Below are positions 8,724-18,701 of a stretch of 64,000 nt of DNA, one piece after another. Position 1 is the stretch's first letter; every line of letters begins with the position of its first letter. A model generated the notes under the pieces. That model saw only the letters and a list, made by a program, of their open reading frames with translations, was not told where the DNA came from and ran no database searches. The translations under genes and the position numbers were made by a program. Origin of the DNA: Candidatus Hinthialibacter antarcticus (GTDB lineage Bacteria; Hinthialibacterota; Hinthialibacteria; Hinthialibacterales; Hinthialibacteraceae); assembly GCA_030765645.1 (NCBI GenBank), contig JAVCCE010000064.1, forward strand, positions 36,190 through 100,189, in the 5' to 3' direction.

Positions 8724-10394
8724 ATGCACAACGCAAACTTAAACCGTCGAACATTTATTGGCGCAGGGGCAGCGGCGCTGGCGCTTCCCTATCAGGCTGT
8801 TGCAGCCAACCAAGAGCGACCGAACGTCATTTTGGTAATGACGGACGACCAGGGATACGGCGACTTGGGCGTCCATGGCAATGATAAAATCCGCACGCCT
8901 CACTTGGACGCTTTCGCCAAACAAAGCGTACACATCCCCCATTTTTATGTATGCCCGGTTTGCGCGCCCACGCGCGCCTGTTTGATGACGGGGCGTTATA
9001 ACTATCGCACCGGCGTCGTCGATACTTACATAGGACGCGCCATGATGCACAGCGAAGAAACAACTCTTGCGGAGATGCTCAGCGGCGCTGGATACAAAAC
9101 GGGCATTTTCGGCAAATGGCACTTGGGCGATAACGCGCCGCTTCGCGCCAGCGAACAAGGCTTCCAAGAATCGCTGGTGCACATGGGCGGCGGCATCGGT
9201 CAGCCCTCCGACCCGCCGGGCAACCGCTACTTTGATCCAAAACTATCTCACAACGGCGAGACGAAGACCTACAACGGTTATTGCACGGACATCTTCGCTG
9301 ACGCCTGCATTGATTTTATTCAGCAAAATAAAGAGCAACCATTTTTCGCTTATCTTGCGACCAACGCGCCGCATACGCCATTGCAAATCCACGCGGATTA
9401 CGTGAAGCCCTATTTGGATATGGGACTTGATGAAACCACCGCCAAAGTCTACGGCATGGTAGAAAACATCGACGATAACATGGGCAAGTTGATGAGTGCG
9501 CTGGAGCGCCTTGATTTGGTCGATAACACCATCGTGATTTTTATGACCGACAACGGCCCCCAACAAAAACGCTACACCGCGAATTTACGCGGGCGCAAAG
9601 GCTCCGTCTATGAAGGCGGGGTGCGCGTTCCGTTTTATATCCGCTGGCCAAAACGCTTACAAGCAGGCGCTTCGGTAGACCGCATCGCCGGGCATATTGA
9701 TATTACGCCGACGATTCTTGAAGCCTGCGGCGTCAACAAACCGCAAGAGATTGCGTTTGACGGCAAAAATCTTATGCCACTACTTGAGAAAAAACCAACC
9801 GCCTGGCCTGACCGCAATCTCTATTTTCAATGGCATCGCGGCGACGTTCCGCAGCGCTTTGAAGCCTGCGCCGTACGAGGACAGCGCTATAAATTGGTCA
9901 ATGGAAAAGAACTGTATGACATCGAAAACGATCCTGGCGAAACGACCAACATCGCCAGTCAACATCCAAACATCGTAGCGAAAATGCGCCAGGAGTACCT
10001 CGACTGGTACCGCGACGTTTCCGGTGAACGCGGCTACTCCCCGCCGCTGATTCATATTGGTTCACCCGACGAGAATCCCACCATTCTGACTCCACAAGAT
10101 TGGCGCGGGCCTGACGCTGGCTGGAACAAAAACTCGGTCGGGTATTGGGAAGTGAATGTGTTGGAAGACAAGAGATATGATGTGCGGCTCCGTTTTAAAC
10201 GCGCACCCCAAAAGGGCGTTGCCTATTTTAAATTACGTAGCGTATTGCTTGCGCAAGAACTCAAGGCCGGTTCAGATTCATTGACCTTCGCCTCGGTCAA
10301 ACTGCCGAAAGGCCCCGCTCGTTTAGAGGCATGGATCGACTTTGGAGATCAAGCAGTTGGAATGCAATACGTAGACGTCTTTCAAACAGACTAA
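8724..10394 (+). CDS. Tat-exported sulfatase with C-terminal accessory domain
   Basis: Arylsulfatase-type enzyme acting on sulfate esters in the periplasm or outside. Tat signal R-R-T-F at residues 8-11 with the hydrophobic region ending near V-A-A. Metal ligands D41-D42 (M-T-D-D-Q-G-Y-G-D), formylglycine site C80-A-P-T-R84, and F-M-T-D-N-G-P in the second half. After the sulfatase fold, about 110 C-terminal residues form a beta-rich domain (G-Y-W-E-V-N-V, Y-D-V-R-L-R-F) resembling the tail of the sulfatase at 1552. The next sulfatase starts on its stop codon (TAATG), so the two are made together and may act on the same glycan. Confidence 0.93.
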   Translation: MHNANLNRRTFIGAGAAALALPYQAVAANQERPNVILVMTDDQGYGDLGVHGNDKIRTPHLDAFAKQSVHIPHFYVCPVCAPTRACLMTGRYNYRTGVVDTYIGRAMMHSEETTLAEMLSGAGYKTGIFGKWHLGDNAPLRASEQGFQESLVHMGGGIGQPSDPPGNRYFDPKLSHNGETKTYNGYCTDIFADACIDFIQQNKEQPFFAYLATNAPHTPLQIHADYVKPYLDMGLDETTAKVYGMVENIDDNMGKLMSALERLDLVDNTIVIFMTDNGPQQKRYTANLRGRKGSVYEGGVRVPFYIRWPKRLQAGASVDRIAGHIDITPTILEACGVNKPQEIAFDGKNLMPLLEKKPTAWPDRNLYFQWHRGDVPQRFEACAVRGQRYKLVNGKELYDIENDPGETTNIASQHPNIVAKMRQEYLDWYRDVSGERGYSPPLIHIGSPDENPTILTPQDWRGPDAGWNKNSVGYWEVNVLEDKRYDVRLRFKRAPQKGVAYFKLRSVLLAQELKAGSDSLTFASVKLPKGPARLEAWIDFGDQAVGMQYVDVFQTD

Positions 10395-11719
10395 TGGACA
10401 CGATTTCACGACGTTCTTTCATTCAAAGCGCGGTGGCGGCGATGACGGCGCCCAATGCGTTTAGTTCAGCCTGTAAGCCGAACATCATCGTCATTCTGGC
10501 GGATGATTTGGGTTATGGCGATTTGGGTTGCTACGGCAATACCGAAATACAAACGCCTCATTTAGACTCACTCGCCAAGGGCGGCTTGCGCTTCACTGAT
10601 TTTCATTCCAGTTGTCCGGTATGCAGCCCGACCCGCGCAGGCTTACTCACAGGGCGATACCAACAACGCTGCCGCGTCCCCGGCGTCGTAACCGTCGCCA
10701 AACATCGTGATAGAGGGCTGCCGCCCAGTGAGATCACTTTTGCCGAACGCCTGCGTGACACCGGCTATGCGACCGGGGTATTCGGCAAATGGCACTTGGG
10801 CTATCAGAATCAATTCAACCCGACCCGGCAAGGCTTTGACCGCTTTCGCGGTTATGTCAGCGGCAACGTCGATTACATCTCGCATATCGACCAGGGCGGC
10901 GTCGCCGACTGGTGGGAGAACGGACGCCTCGCCCCGGAAGAAGGGTATTCGACTCATCTCATCACGCAACATTCCGTACAATTTATTGAAGACAACCACG
11001 CTCAACCGTTTTGTCTGTATGTCGCGCACGAGTCGCCCCACTACCCCTATCAAGCACCTAGTGACACAGCAGACCGAACTGTCGGCGGCACGTTTAACTC
11101 GCATGGTTCGCGCCAAGACAAAAAAAGCGCTTACAAAACAATGATCGAAGAGATGGACAAGGGCGTAGGAGAAATTTTAGCCGCGCTAAAAAAATACCAT
11201 CTCGAAGAAGACACATTCGTCTTCTTCTTCTCTGACAATGGCGCAACCAAGGTCGGCTCAAACGGCGATTTAAGAGCATGGAAAGGTACGCTGTGGGAAG
11301 GCGGCCATCGCGTACCCGCCATGGCGTACTGGCCGGGACGCATTCAACCCGGCGTGATCGACGACACAACCATCAGCCTCGATATCTTCCCAACGCTGCT
11401 CACGCTTGGCGGCGCAGAAGCCCCAATCGACCGCCCCATTGATGGACGAGACTTATCGCCAATTCTATTCGATGGAGAATCTGTCCCCACCCGCAAACTG
11501 TTTTGGTCGTACAACAAACAACGCGCGGTTCGAGACGGCGATTGGAAACTGGTTATTACAAAAAAACTGAACAAAGACGAAATCGAATTATTTAATTTAA
11601 AAAACGACCCAAGTGAAGCGAACAACTTGGCATCGAAACGCCCTCAACAAGTCCAGTCTCTACTGAGCGATCTCGCCGCCTGGGAAAAAGACGTCATGCC
11701 AGACGATCTTGTCTGGTAA
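10394..11719 (+). CDS. Tat-exported sulfatase, short form
   Basis: Start chosen at the ATG at 10394, which shares its A with the stop of the preceding sulfatase; this puts the Tat motif R-R-S-F at residues 6-9. Metal ligands D37-D38 (L-A-D-D-L-G-Y-G-D), formylglycine site C77-S-P-T-R81-x-G-L-L-T-G-R, and F-S-D-N-G-A later. At 441 residues it lacks the C-terminal accessory domain of the other two sulfatases. The CSPTR form differs from the CAPTR of its neighbour, so the pair are not recent duplicates and probably cut different positions on one polymer. Confidence 0.93.
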   Translation: MDTISRRSFIQSAVAAMTAPNAFSSACKPNIIVILADDLGYGDLGCYGNTEIQTPHLDSLAKGGLRFTDFHSSCPVCSPTRAGLLTGRYQQRCRVPGVVTVAKHRDRGLPPSEITFAERLRDTGYATGVFGKWHLGYQNQFNPTRQGFDRFRGYVSGNVDYISHIDQGGVADWWENGRLAPEEGYSTHLITQHSVQFIEDNHAQPFCLYVAHESPHYPYQAPSDTADRTVGGTFNSHGSRQDKKSAYKTMIEEMDKGVGEILAALKKYHLEEDTFVFFFSDNGATKVGSNGDLRAWKGTLWEGGHRVPAMAYWPGRIQPGVIDDTTISLDIFPTLLTLGGAEAPIDRPIDGRDLSPILFDGESVPTRKLFWSYNKQRAVRDGDWKLVITKKLNKDEIELFNLKNDPSEANNLASKRPQQVQSLLSDLAAWEKDVMPDDLVW

Positions 11720-11730
11720 GAGCACGGCGT

Positions 11731-12972
11731 TTAAAAATCACACGGGATGACGTAAACCACTTCGCCGTTCTTTTCGATTTTCCGTCCGCCTGCGTTCCAG
11801 ATGGCTTGCTCGGCGACGGCGGCAATGCGTTCGACAATTTCGCTAATGGGCGTCACGATTGCAATTTCATCGCGCGTGTAATTGATATAGCGGTCATTGA
11901 ACGGTTTATCCCACATCCCTTTGCCGACGAAGTCTTTGGTCAGCGCATCGGGGATCGTCTTGGCGCCGTTTAACACGCCCATGAGTCCCGCGCAAGTCGC
12001 CGCCTGGTTGTCACAATCGTATCCGGCTGAAACCGCAATTCCGGTTGTTTTCATAAAATCGCCTTCGCCGTAAAGTACCGCCATGATGCCGCACAATCCG
12101 TTTTGTAAGGAAGACACGACCGAAACCGGCGCTTCGAAATCGCCTTTTTTGTAGCGGTAATATTTATCGTGAATTAACTTACGCGTGTCGCGCCAATTTT
12201 TGTTCTGCTTATGCCATTTGATTACGTCGAGCATGCCTTCATAAAACGGGCCTTCCTGTGGAATTGCCTTAAGCGCCAACTGAACGAGTTTCTCGGTGTC
12301 TTTCTCAAAGAACGCCGCGCTGTACATCACCGCGTATGCAATTGTCGGATGCGTCCCCCAGTCGTCGTTGGTAATGCGCGCGCCCCAGTCAGCGCGTTCA
12401 GCAGCCTGTTGGGTCAAGCCAGGATAAAACGCGCTCCAAATTTCGTTGACCAGTTGCGGGTCAATCTGAAACCAGTTTTCGTTATTCTCTTTCTTGCCCG
12501 TGTCGGGCGCAACCATACCCTGCTCCATCAGGTTTCGCGCGGTTCGGTTGGCAACCCAGATTTTTCGATTGATGTGTTTTTTCCACATCGCGGTGATTTC
12601 TTCGTAATTGAGGTCAAGGCCGTATTTCTCGACTGCATGCAGGGTGACGAGTTCGATGTCGGTGTCATCGTCTGAAAACGCGCCTTCCACAGCAGCAGCG
12701 AAGATCGGAATATAGCCGCGATGGTCGTTACGATTCACACGAACGCCCGAATCGTCTTTAAAGGTATAATAATGGTCAACGAGAACGGGAATCGACTCAT
12801 CCACGTAATTATTCTCAAAGGGAAACCCCATATAATTACCAACTAACTGCCCCACCCAAAAGCCGGACAGTTTATCCATCAGTTCTTCGCGGGTGATGGT
12901 GCGTTCTTCAGCAATTGCGGCACCGCTAACTAGTAATATTAAAAACGTGGACAGATAAACACTGTTCTTCAT
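11731..12972 (-). CDS. Exported ADP-ribosylglycohydrolase-fold protein
   Basis: The ATG at 12972 is preferred over the one at 12990 because GGGGAAAAG lies just before it and the signal peptide (K-N-S-V-Y-L ending A-I-A-E) then starts at once. The mature part has the ADP-ribosylglycohydrolase fold signature: F-S-D-D-D-T-D-I-E-L in the first third, and A-G-Y-D-C-D-N-Q-A-A-T-C-A-G-L near the end (the family's second D-x-D magnesium motif). Because it is exported, cytoplasmic ADP-ribosylated proteins are unlikely substrates. In polysaccharide-degrading bacteria such secreted members sit next to sulfatases and lyases as here, and an unknown N- or O-glycoside is more likely. It converges on the sulfatase at 10394 with 11 bp between stops. 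Confidence 0.82.
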   Translation of the reverse strand: MKNSVYLSTFLILLVSGAAIAEERTITREELMDKLSGFWVGQLVGNYMGFPFENNYVDESIPVLVDHYYTFKDDSGVRVNRNDHRGYIPIFAAAVEGAFSDDDTDIELVTLHAVEKYGLDLNYEEITAMWKKHINRKIWVANRTARNLMEQGMVAPDTGKKENNENWFQIDPQLVNEIWSAFYPGLTQQAAERADWGARITNDDWGTHPTIAYAVMYSAAFFEKDTEKLVQLALKAIPQEGPFYEGMLDVIKWHKQNKNWRDTRKLIHDKYYRYKKGDFEAPVSVVSSLQNGLCGIMAVLYGEGDFMKTTGIAVSAGYDCDNQAATCAGLMGVLNGAKTIPDALTKDFVGKGMWDKPFNDRYINYTRDEIAIVTPISEIVERIAAVAEQAIWNAGGRKIEKNGEVVYVIPCDF

Positions 12973-13067
12973 TCTTTTCCCCTTTGGCAAATCAGGTGGC
13001 GAAATTCAGATTGATTTATGATTCAATAGATTAGAGTAAAAAGCAATGCATGGGAGAACAAAGTCCA

Positions 13068-14426
13068 ATGATCCAAATTGTCCGAGTTTCCATTATCGTT
13101 TTGATTGCCTGTTTATTCTGCCGCACGCCAATCGGCGCAGATGATGAACAGGCGTTCCAAAAAGAGGCTGAAACCGCTTTACGCAGCGCCTTGAATTTCA
13201 TCGCAGGCTTACAACGCGGCGGCGGATGGGCAATGGCATGGACGGAAGACCTGAAATATTTCTACGGAGAGCATCGTATTCGGGAACACAATATCATTAC
13301 CGTACAGCCGCCCGCCACGCCGGGACTCGGTCAAACATTTCTCAAAGCGAGCCAAATTCTCAAGGATGAAAAATATCGCCAAGTTGCGTTAGCCGCCGCC
13401 CAAGCCTTAATCGAGGGACAGTTAGAAAACGGCGGCTGGCCCCACGAGTATTATCCCGGCGATAAGAAAGGAACTGGTACGTTCGACGATGACGTTACCC
13501 AAGGCGCGACCCGTTTTCTTCTCTCCATGTATCGCGAGACGCAGGATGCAACAATCGAGGCTGCCGTCAAACGCGCCGCCCAATTCATGCTTGATTCACA
13601 ATATGAAAACGGCGGTTGGCCTCAACGTTACCCCGGCGGCAACGGCTATGGAAAAAACATCACTCTCAATGACCAAGCGATGATGGATGTCATGCGAACA
13701 CTGCTCGTGTGTTATCACGAATTTGGCGACGAACGCTACCGCAACGCCGCTCTACGCGGCGCCGATTGTTTGGTCGCGCTGCGCGGCGCGCCGCCGCAGG
13801 CAGGTTGGGCGCAGCAGTTCACGCCGGACGGAAAACCCGATTCCGCCCGCGCGTTTGAGCCGGTTGGTCTCAGCAGCGCCGAGTCCATGGACGCAGTGCG
13901 CGTTCTAAAAGAGATATACATCGAGACGGGAGACAAGAAATATTTGGAAGCGTGCCTCCCCGTCTTCGATTGGCTCAAACGCTCAAAACTCGAAAACGGA
14001 AAATGGGCGCGTCTTTATGAATACGGCAGCAACCGCGCCATTTATTCAACCGCCGACGGCAAAGTTATCTATGACGTCAACCAAGCCCGGCCGGGCTATG
14101 GCTGGCAAGGTTCTTATTTCAGCGAAAGTCTCCAAGCAGAAATTCAGCGGCTCATCGCAGCGCCGACCGATCAACGCCATGAGGAAAAAAACCAACAGAA
14201 ACCTCGTTCATTGCGGTCTGCAAGAGAGCGCGCGCAAGAGGCCATCAAAACACTAGACGGCAAAGGCCGCTGGCTGTCATCGCTAGGCGGATCCATGCGC
14301 AATTTTTATCTCGAAAGTGAAGAAAACCCCGATCCTCAAATGAAGTGTATCCATTCAGTAATCTATGAACGAAACATCGGTGTATTGTTAGACTATCTGG
14401 AGGCCGCGCACTCTCGTATCGAGTAA
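13068..14426 (+). CDS. pelA: Exported pectate lyase, PL10 (PelA) type
   Basis: Cleaves polygalacturonate by beta-elimination. The start is uncertain: ATG at 13050 or 13068; the latter gives a tidy signal peptide (I-V-R-V-S-I-I-V-L-I-A ending I-G-A-D). The body is alpha-toroid-like, with repeats built on N-G-G-W-P: L-E-N-G-G-W-P-H-E-Y-Y-P and Y-E-N-G-G-W-P-Q-R-Y-P, then the family stretch I-T-L-N-D-Q-A-M-M-D-V-M, a match to PL10 lyases. The last ~80 residues repeat the theme (L-D-G-K-G-R-W-L-S). A divergent pair with the ADP-ribosylglycohydrolase-like gene (95 bp between starts) suggests shared regulation within this glycan cluster. Confidence 0.85.
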   Translation: MIQIVRVSIIVLIACLFCRTPIGADDEQAFQKEAETALRSALNFIAGLQRGGGWAMAWTEDLKYFYGEHRIREHNIITVQPPATPGLGQTFLKASQILKDEKYRQVALAAAQALIEGQLENGGWPHEYYPGDKKGTGTFDDDVTQGATRFLLSMYRETQDATIEAAVKRAAQFMLDSQYENGGWPQRYPGGNGYGKNITLNDQAMMDVMRTLLVCYHEFGDERYRNAALRGADCLVALRGAPPQAGWAQQFTPDGKPDSARAFEPVGLSSAESMDAVRVLKEIYIETGDKKYLEACLPVFDWLKRSKLENGKWARLYEYGSNRAIYSTADGKVIYDVNQARPGYGWQGSYFSESLQAEIQRLIAAPTDQRHEEKNQQKPRSLRSARERAQEAIKTLDGKGRWLSSLGGSMRNFYLESEENPDPQMKCIHSVIYERNIGVLLDYLEAAHSRIE

Positions 14427-14537
14427 CAAATCAAAAACAAATCACATAATTCACTCTCTGCAAAGCAAAATTGTAATATACTCACTTTTAAAGTGTTAGT
14501 ACCTAACGATTGAAATGCCTGCTAAGGAGCAGTGATT

Positions 14538-16034
14538 ATGTTGAACACCCTCGACCTGGATGTATCTCTTGCCAAAGAGGCATACAAAGAGGCTCTGGCT
14601 CCCCTCAAAGAGCGCTTGGTCGAATTACAGCGGGCCGTTGTAGACGCAGAGCGCCCCGTCTTGATTGTCTTCGAGGGGATAGAAGCCTGCGGCAAAGGCG
14701 ACAGCATTCGCCAAGTGGTGTCTCCGCTCGACCCGCGCGGTTTTAAAGTCCACCTGATGAACAGCATCCTGACCGAAGATGAGCAATACTGGCCGAAACT
14801 GCGCCGCCATTGGCTGCGGATTCCGAAGCGGGGCGAGATCGCCATCTATGACAAATCCTGGTATATGGAAACGGTCCGCGCGCGCGTGGAAGGCGAACTG
14901 TCCAACTCAGACTGGAGCACTTGGATTGATGAAGTGAAACAGTTTGAACGCCAACTCATTGATGATGGAACCGTGTTAATCAAATTTTGGCTGCATATCA
15001 GCAAAAAAGAACAACGCGACCGCTTTAAAGTCAGAGAGAAAAGCGCTTATGAAGGCTGGCGGGTCGACAAAGATTCTTGGAAAAACCATAAAAAATTCAA
15101 CGACTATATAGAAGCCACAGACGACATCATCGTCGAAACCGATACGCCCTACGCGCCCTGGACGCTGGTTCCATCAACCGACCGACGCTACCGCCGCGTC
15201 ATCGTATTGCGCACAATCGTCGAGACGCTCTCGCGTTCGTTAGAACAGCCGCCCACAACCGTATCCGTCGTAAACCATGTTCCAACGCCGTATGAAATTC
15301 GCGGCAGCGAAGAAGGAACCCTGCTGGACCGGGTCGACCCAACCATCGAAATCTCACGCGAAAAATACCGCGAAGATTTAGACCAATATCAAATGCGCTT
15401 GCGCCAGCTGGAGTTTGCCTGCTATGCGAAACGCCTCCCTGTGATTTTGGTGTATGAAGGTTGGGACGCGGGCGGCAAGGGCGGCAACATTAAACGTATG
15501 ACCCAAAAACTTGATCCGCGCGGATACAATGTGATTCCCATCTCAGCGCCGCAGGGCGAAGAAGCCACCAAGCATTATCTTTGGCGTTTTTGGCGACACG
15601 CCCCAAAAGCCGGACACTTCGCGATCTTTGACCGTTCCTGGTATGGGCGCGTCATGGTGGAACGCGTTGAAGGGTTCTGCCGCGAAGATGAATGGAAACG
15701 CGCCTATTATGAGATCAACGAGTTCGAGCGCCACCTGGCGGATTTCGGAACGGTGATTTTAAAATTCTGGCTGCATATCAGCAACGAAGAACAACTACGC
15801 CGCTTTGAAGAACGCGAGCAAACGCCCCGCAAACGATACAAACTCACAGAAGAAGATTGGCGCAACCGGGAGAAGTGGAACGAATACAACGTTGCCGTCA
15901 GTGAAATGATCGAACGCACCAACACCAACTATGCGCCCTGGGTAATCGTTGAAGGAGATTGCAAACTCCATGCGCGTATCAAGACCTTAAAAACGCTCGT
16001 GAATTTGCTGGAACAAAAACTAAAATCGAAATAG
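14538..16034 (+). CDS. pap: Polyphosphate:AMP phosphotransferase, two-domain PPK2 family
   Basis: Transfers phosphate from polyphosphate to AMP (class II PPK2), a cytoplasmic energy or nucleotide-balance enzyme. The ATG at 14538 sits 8 nt after AAGGAG; the GTG at 14532 is too close. There are two tandem PPK2 domains. The first has a divergent P-loop, F-E-G-I-E-A-C-G-K-G-D-S, and I-Y-D-K-S-W-Y. The second has the canonical E-G-W-D-A-G-G-K-G-G and F-D-R-S-W-Y-G-R-V-M-V-E-R-V-E-G-F, so the C-terminal domain is most likely the catalytic one, as known for class II. Length (498) fits the two-domain form. No ppk1 or ppx is near. Confidence 0.88.
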   Translation: MLNTLDLDVSLAKEAYKEALAPLKERLVELQRAVVDAERPVLIVFEGIEACGKGDSIRQVVSPLDPRGFKVHLMNSILTEDEQYWPKLRRHWLRIPKRGEIAIYDKSWYMETVRARVEGELSNSDWSTWIDEVKQFERQLIDDGTVLIKFWLHISKKEQRDRFKVREKSAYEGWRVDKDSWKNHKKFNDYIEATDDIIVETDTPYAPWTLVPSTDRRYRRVIVLRTIVETLSRSLEQPPTTVSVVNHVPTPYEIRGSEEGTLLDRVDPTIEISREKYREDLDQYQMRLRQLEFACYAKRLPVILVYEGWDAGGKGGNIKRMTQKLDPRGYNVIPISAPQGEEATKHYLWRFWRHAPKAGHFAIFDRSWYGRVMVERVEGFCREDEWKRAYYEINEFERHLADFGTVILKFWLHISNEEQLRRFEEREQTPRKRYKLTEEDWRNREKWNEYNVAVSEMIERTNTNYAPWVIVEGDCKLHARIKTLKTLVNLLEQKLKSK

Positions 16035-16071
16035 AGACTCTTCGAACACTTCAATCAAATCAGCCGTACAT

Positions 16072-18117
16072 TTATTCACTATCCGAGTTCGTTTCTTTTG
16101 ATTTAATGTGTATTTTCTCGTCTTTTTCGTCATAGGTCACGACGCATGTATGTTGGGGCGTACGGAATTTGTATCGGGCGTCGTGCATCCGCACAAAGAC
16201 ATCGGGATAAATAATCCCAGCAATCACTGACGGATTTTTGGTGCAATGGAGTTTTTTCGCCAGAGCCTGATAGGCCTCTCGTTGCGTTTTGATTTTCTGC
16301 TCCAACAAGTTGCATTTTTCTTGAGCGCGGTCTAACAGTCTTTCATCTAAATCTTGATAGGAGCGTATGGCTTCATTGAGTTGTTTGAGCAACTCCGTGT
16401 TGTTTTTCATTTTTTGCGACATGGTCGCCATTACTTCCATCACGGCAAAATCAATTCCGACCTCAATTTCCGTACGGGTGCCGTATTCCGCGCCCACGAT
16501 GCGTGAGACAATTGTGTGTCCCGCAACGCAGCGCCCGCCGACCACCGCACCCTTGCCTGAGCGCAATTCAATATTTCTCGCCGCCATGACTTGGCTGTTT
16601 AATATTTGCGTCCCCACGGCAACGTCGCGGCCTGCGCGAATATCCGCATTCTGTAAAAAACCGGCGATCACGTCGCGCTGCGCCGAAACGGTCCCCTGTT
16701 CTTTGCCAAAAATCCCTTTTTTAATTTCGACATCTTTGCCCGCGCTGATTTCCGCCGCTTCAACAGCGCCAACCACGGTGACCGAACCAGAGGCTTTGAC
16801 TTTAAAATCATCCAAGACGCTGCCGCGAATGACAACGTCTCCCCGAAAATCAATATTCCCGACAGAGAAATCAACATCTCCGTCAATTTCTAATACTTCA
16901 GAAACACTCAGCACATCATTTTCAAAGCGATAACGCCCTGCTAGGGTCGAGAACCAATCTTTGCCGTCATTGTCTACGCGGATACCTTCGCCCGGTTCGA
17001 GGTTCGCTGCTTTTCCGGCTTTGCCTTCGAGCAGATGTCCGTGAATATCAAAGCCATTCATCCCCTGGGTTGGAAATTGCACCGAGACCAGATGCTCCCC
17101 GGCCGGAACTTGCGAAAATTTTTGTAAATTATAAAAATTGATGCCCCCGTCTTCTCCAATAGAGAAAAACTTTTTACCGAGCGTGGGTTTACATATCCAT
17201 TCAATGGACCCGTTTTTTCCATGCCGGGCGGGTTTGCCCCGCGCAATTTGCCATTGTTGAACTGGCTTTAATTGTTCGTTCGCTTGCTTAATCGCCTCGC
17301 GGATTCGTACCCGGTCAATGCCTCGCACGACTTTTAATTTCGACAAGCGGTTTTCAATATCTTGAAAATAAGCGCCGCGCCCGAGACCCTGCGGCGGTTC
17401 AATCGAAAGCAGGGCGCGCATTCCATTCTCATCAACGGAAATTGTAATGGCAGCGTCTTTGTTATTCGGGCGAACAGACAAAACGCCTTCGTTAACTTTC
17501 AGCGTTCCTTCAAGGGAGGAATAGTATTCGTGCCCATTTTTGGTGTGGATATTCGCGCCAACTTTGGGCGGTTCATTGTCAATCACAGGCGCTTCGAGGG
17601 TGTGGCCGTAAATGTCAATGCCCGGCTCGCCAGTCCCTGTCGTTTCTAACTTCAGTAATAACTCATTCTTCCGCACGACCACTTCAACCGACTCGTCGAT
17701 GGGCGCCTCGCCAGCAATCCAAAATGAGCGGCGAAAATTTTCAATGGGGATAGGGTCGCGGCCCACTGCGATCACGATTTCTAATTCAACATCGGGCTGG
17801 TTCTTTAACAGCTGAAATCCTTTGAGCGCATTACGTTCAATGACGCCTTGGATGACGCCCATTTCATTTAACTGTTTCAGGCAAGCACGCGCATCGTATT
17901 TTTTGGGAGGACGACCAAGAGACGGATGGAACCGCAACCATGCTTTAGTATGCGAATGGTTCATCACCAAAGAAACGCCCGCTTGAATCATAACGGCTTC
18001 AAGCGATTCAACTTGATCCGCTTTCAATTCACTTGTCTCAGCAAAAGAATCTTTTGCTGAATGTTCATCGTGAAGCGAAAGGTCAACTTGCCCTAATAGT
18101 TTTTCTAAGCGTTCCAT
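16072..18117 (-). CDS. FapA family protein (DUF342)
   Basis: 681 residues with the FapA/DUF342 layout: a divergent N-terminal ~130 residues, then V-A-V-G-R-D-P-I and a beta-solenoid region of about 300 residues in short hydrophobic repeats (D-V-D-F-S-V-G-N-I-D-F-R-G-D-V-V-I-R-G-S; S-V-T-V-V-G-A-V-E-A-A-E-I-S-A), ending in a coiled coil of roughly 100 residues. Known members are cytoplasmic or membrane-associated and affect flagella, cell shape or surface polymers; the exact role is unsettled. It converges with the phosphotransferase and has no obvious operon partner. Confidence 0.85.
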   Translation of the reverse strand: MERLEKLLGQVDLSLHDEHSAKDSFAETSELKADQVESLEAVMIQAGVSLVMNHSHTKAWLRFHPSLGRPPKKYDARACLKQLNEMGVIQGVIERNALKGFQLLKNQPDVELEIVIAVGRDPIPIENFRRSFWIAGEAPIDESVEVVVRKNELLLKLETTGTGEPGIDIYGHTLEAPVIDNEPPKVGANIHTKNGHEYYSSLEGTLKVNEGVLSVRPNNKDAAITISVDENGMRALLSIEPPQGLGRGAYFQDIENRLSKLKVVRGIDRVRIREAIKQANEQLKPVQQWQIARGKPARHGKNGSIEWICKPTLGKKFFSIGEDGGINFYNLQKFSQVPAGEHLVSVQFPTQGMNGFDIHGHLLEGKAGKAANLEPGEGIRVDNDGKDWFSTLAGRYRFENDVLSVSEVLEIDGDVDFSVGNIDFRGDVVIRGSVLDDFKVKASGSVTVVGAVEAAEISAGKDVEIKKGIFGKEQGTVSAQRDVIAGFLQNADIRAGRDVAVGTQILNSQVMAARNIELRSGKGAVVGGRCVAGHTIVSRIVGAEYGTRTEIEVGIDFAVMEVMATMSQKMKNNTELLKQLNEAIRSYQDLDERLLDRAQEKCNLLEQKIKTQREAYQALAKKLHCTKNPSVIAGIIYPDVFVRMHDARYKFRTPQHTCVVTYDEKDEKIHIKSKETNSDSE

Positions 18118-18296
18118 TGTCTAATATACCCTGCAATGATAAAGATTATATCATAGATAACCTCTCAACAACTTGTTTTTATCTCACCGCGTTTTATCGG
18201 CTCATGCTCAATAATTATCGTCAATACGACGACTCGGCGCCTCCACCACAATAGATATATTATTCACATTATTTCAGAGAAATAGTTAACTAGCAT

Positions 18297-18325
18297 TTGA
18301 CCTTTTCAGTAAAATAATGTAACAA
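18297..18325 (+). promoter_or_regulatory. Candidate promoter for the haem lipoprotein gene
   Basis: TTGACC (18297-18302) matches the -35 consensus at five of six bases. Seventeen bases on lies TAACAA (18320-18325), a poor -10. It is 42 bp before the ATG at 18367. Suggestive only. Confidence 0.25.
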
Positions 18326-18366
18326 TGGAGTTACTGGGGAAAGATTACCATCAAAGGAGCAACACA

Positions 18367-18645
18367 ATGAAAGCAATTCACTGGGTATTCTTGGGGACAA
18401 TCGCTGCTGTCGTTCTAGCAATGGGGTGTGCGACAACAGGGCAATCAACATCAACTGCGGCATCGGGTTCTCATCCAAAATTTGAAGAGATGTGCTCAAA
18501 ATGCCACACATTAGACCGGGTGCATGTTGCTCACAACGCGCTCTCGCAACAACAAATGAGTTCTATCGTTCAACGCATGTCACATAAACCCGGCTCAAAC
18601 ATCGACCCGAATAGCATCGAAGACATCGTTTCACAAATTTACTAA
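18367..18645 (+). CDS. Small lipoprotein with a single c-type haem motif
   Basis: The ATG at 18367 follows AAAGGAG by 8 nt. The 92-residue protein has a signal with a slightly off lipobox (L-A-M-G-C), so it is probably lipid-anchored in the periplasm. It carries one haem-binding C-S-K-C-H, followed by a compact cytochrome-like tail with M in Q-R-M-S-H-K-P as the possible sixth ligand. It resembles small monohaem c-type cytochromes that act as electron carriers or sensors. It stands alone, followed by a strong terminator, so the partner cannot be read from context. Confidence 0.72.
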   Translation: MKAIHWVFLGTIAAVVLAMGCATTGQSTSTAASGSHPKFEEMCSKCHTLDRVHVAHNALSQQQMSSIVQRMSHKPGSNIDPNSIEDIVSQIY

Positions 18646-18701
18646 TCCAGACTCAATTTGTGATTTGTGAATTCAACTCGAAGCGTGAAATCGTAAATCT
18701 G

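Noticed and set aside
14427..14537. Promoter pair ahead of the polyphosphate phosphotransferase
   Set aside because: AT-rich, but no -35/-10 pair with correct spacing.
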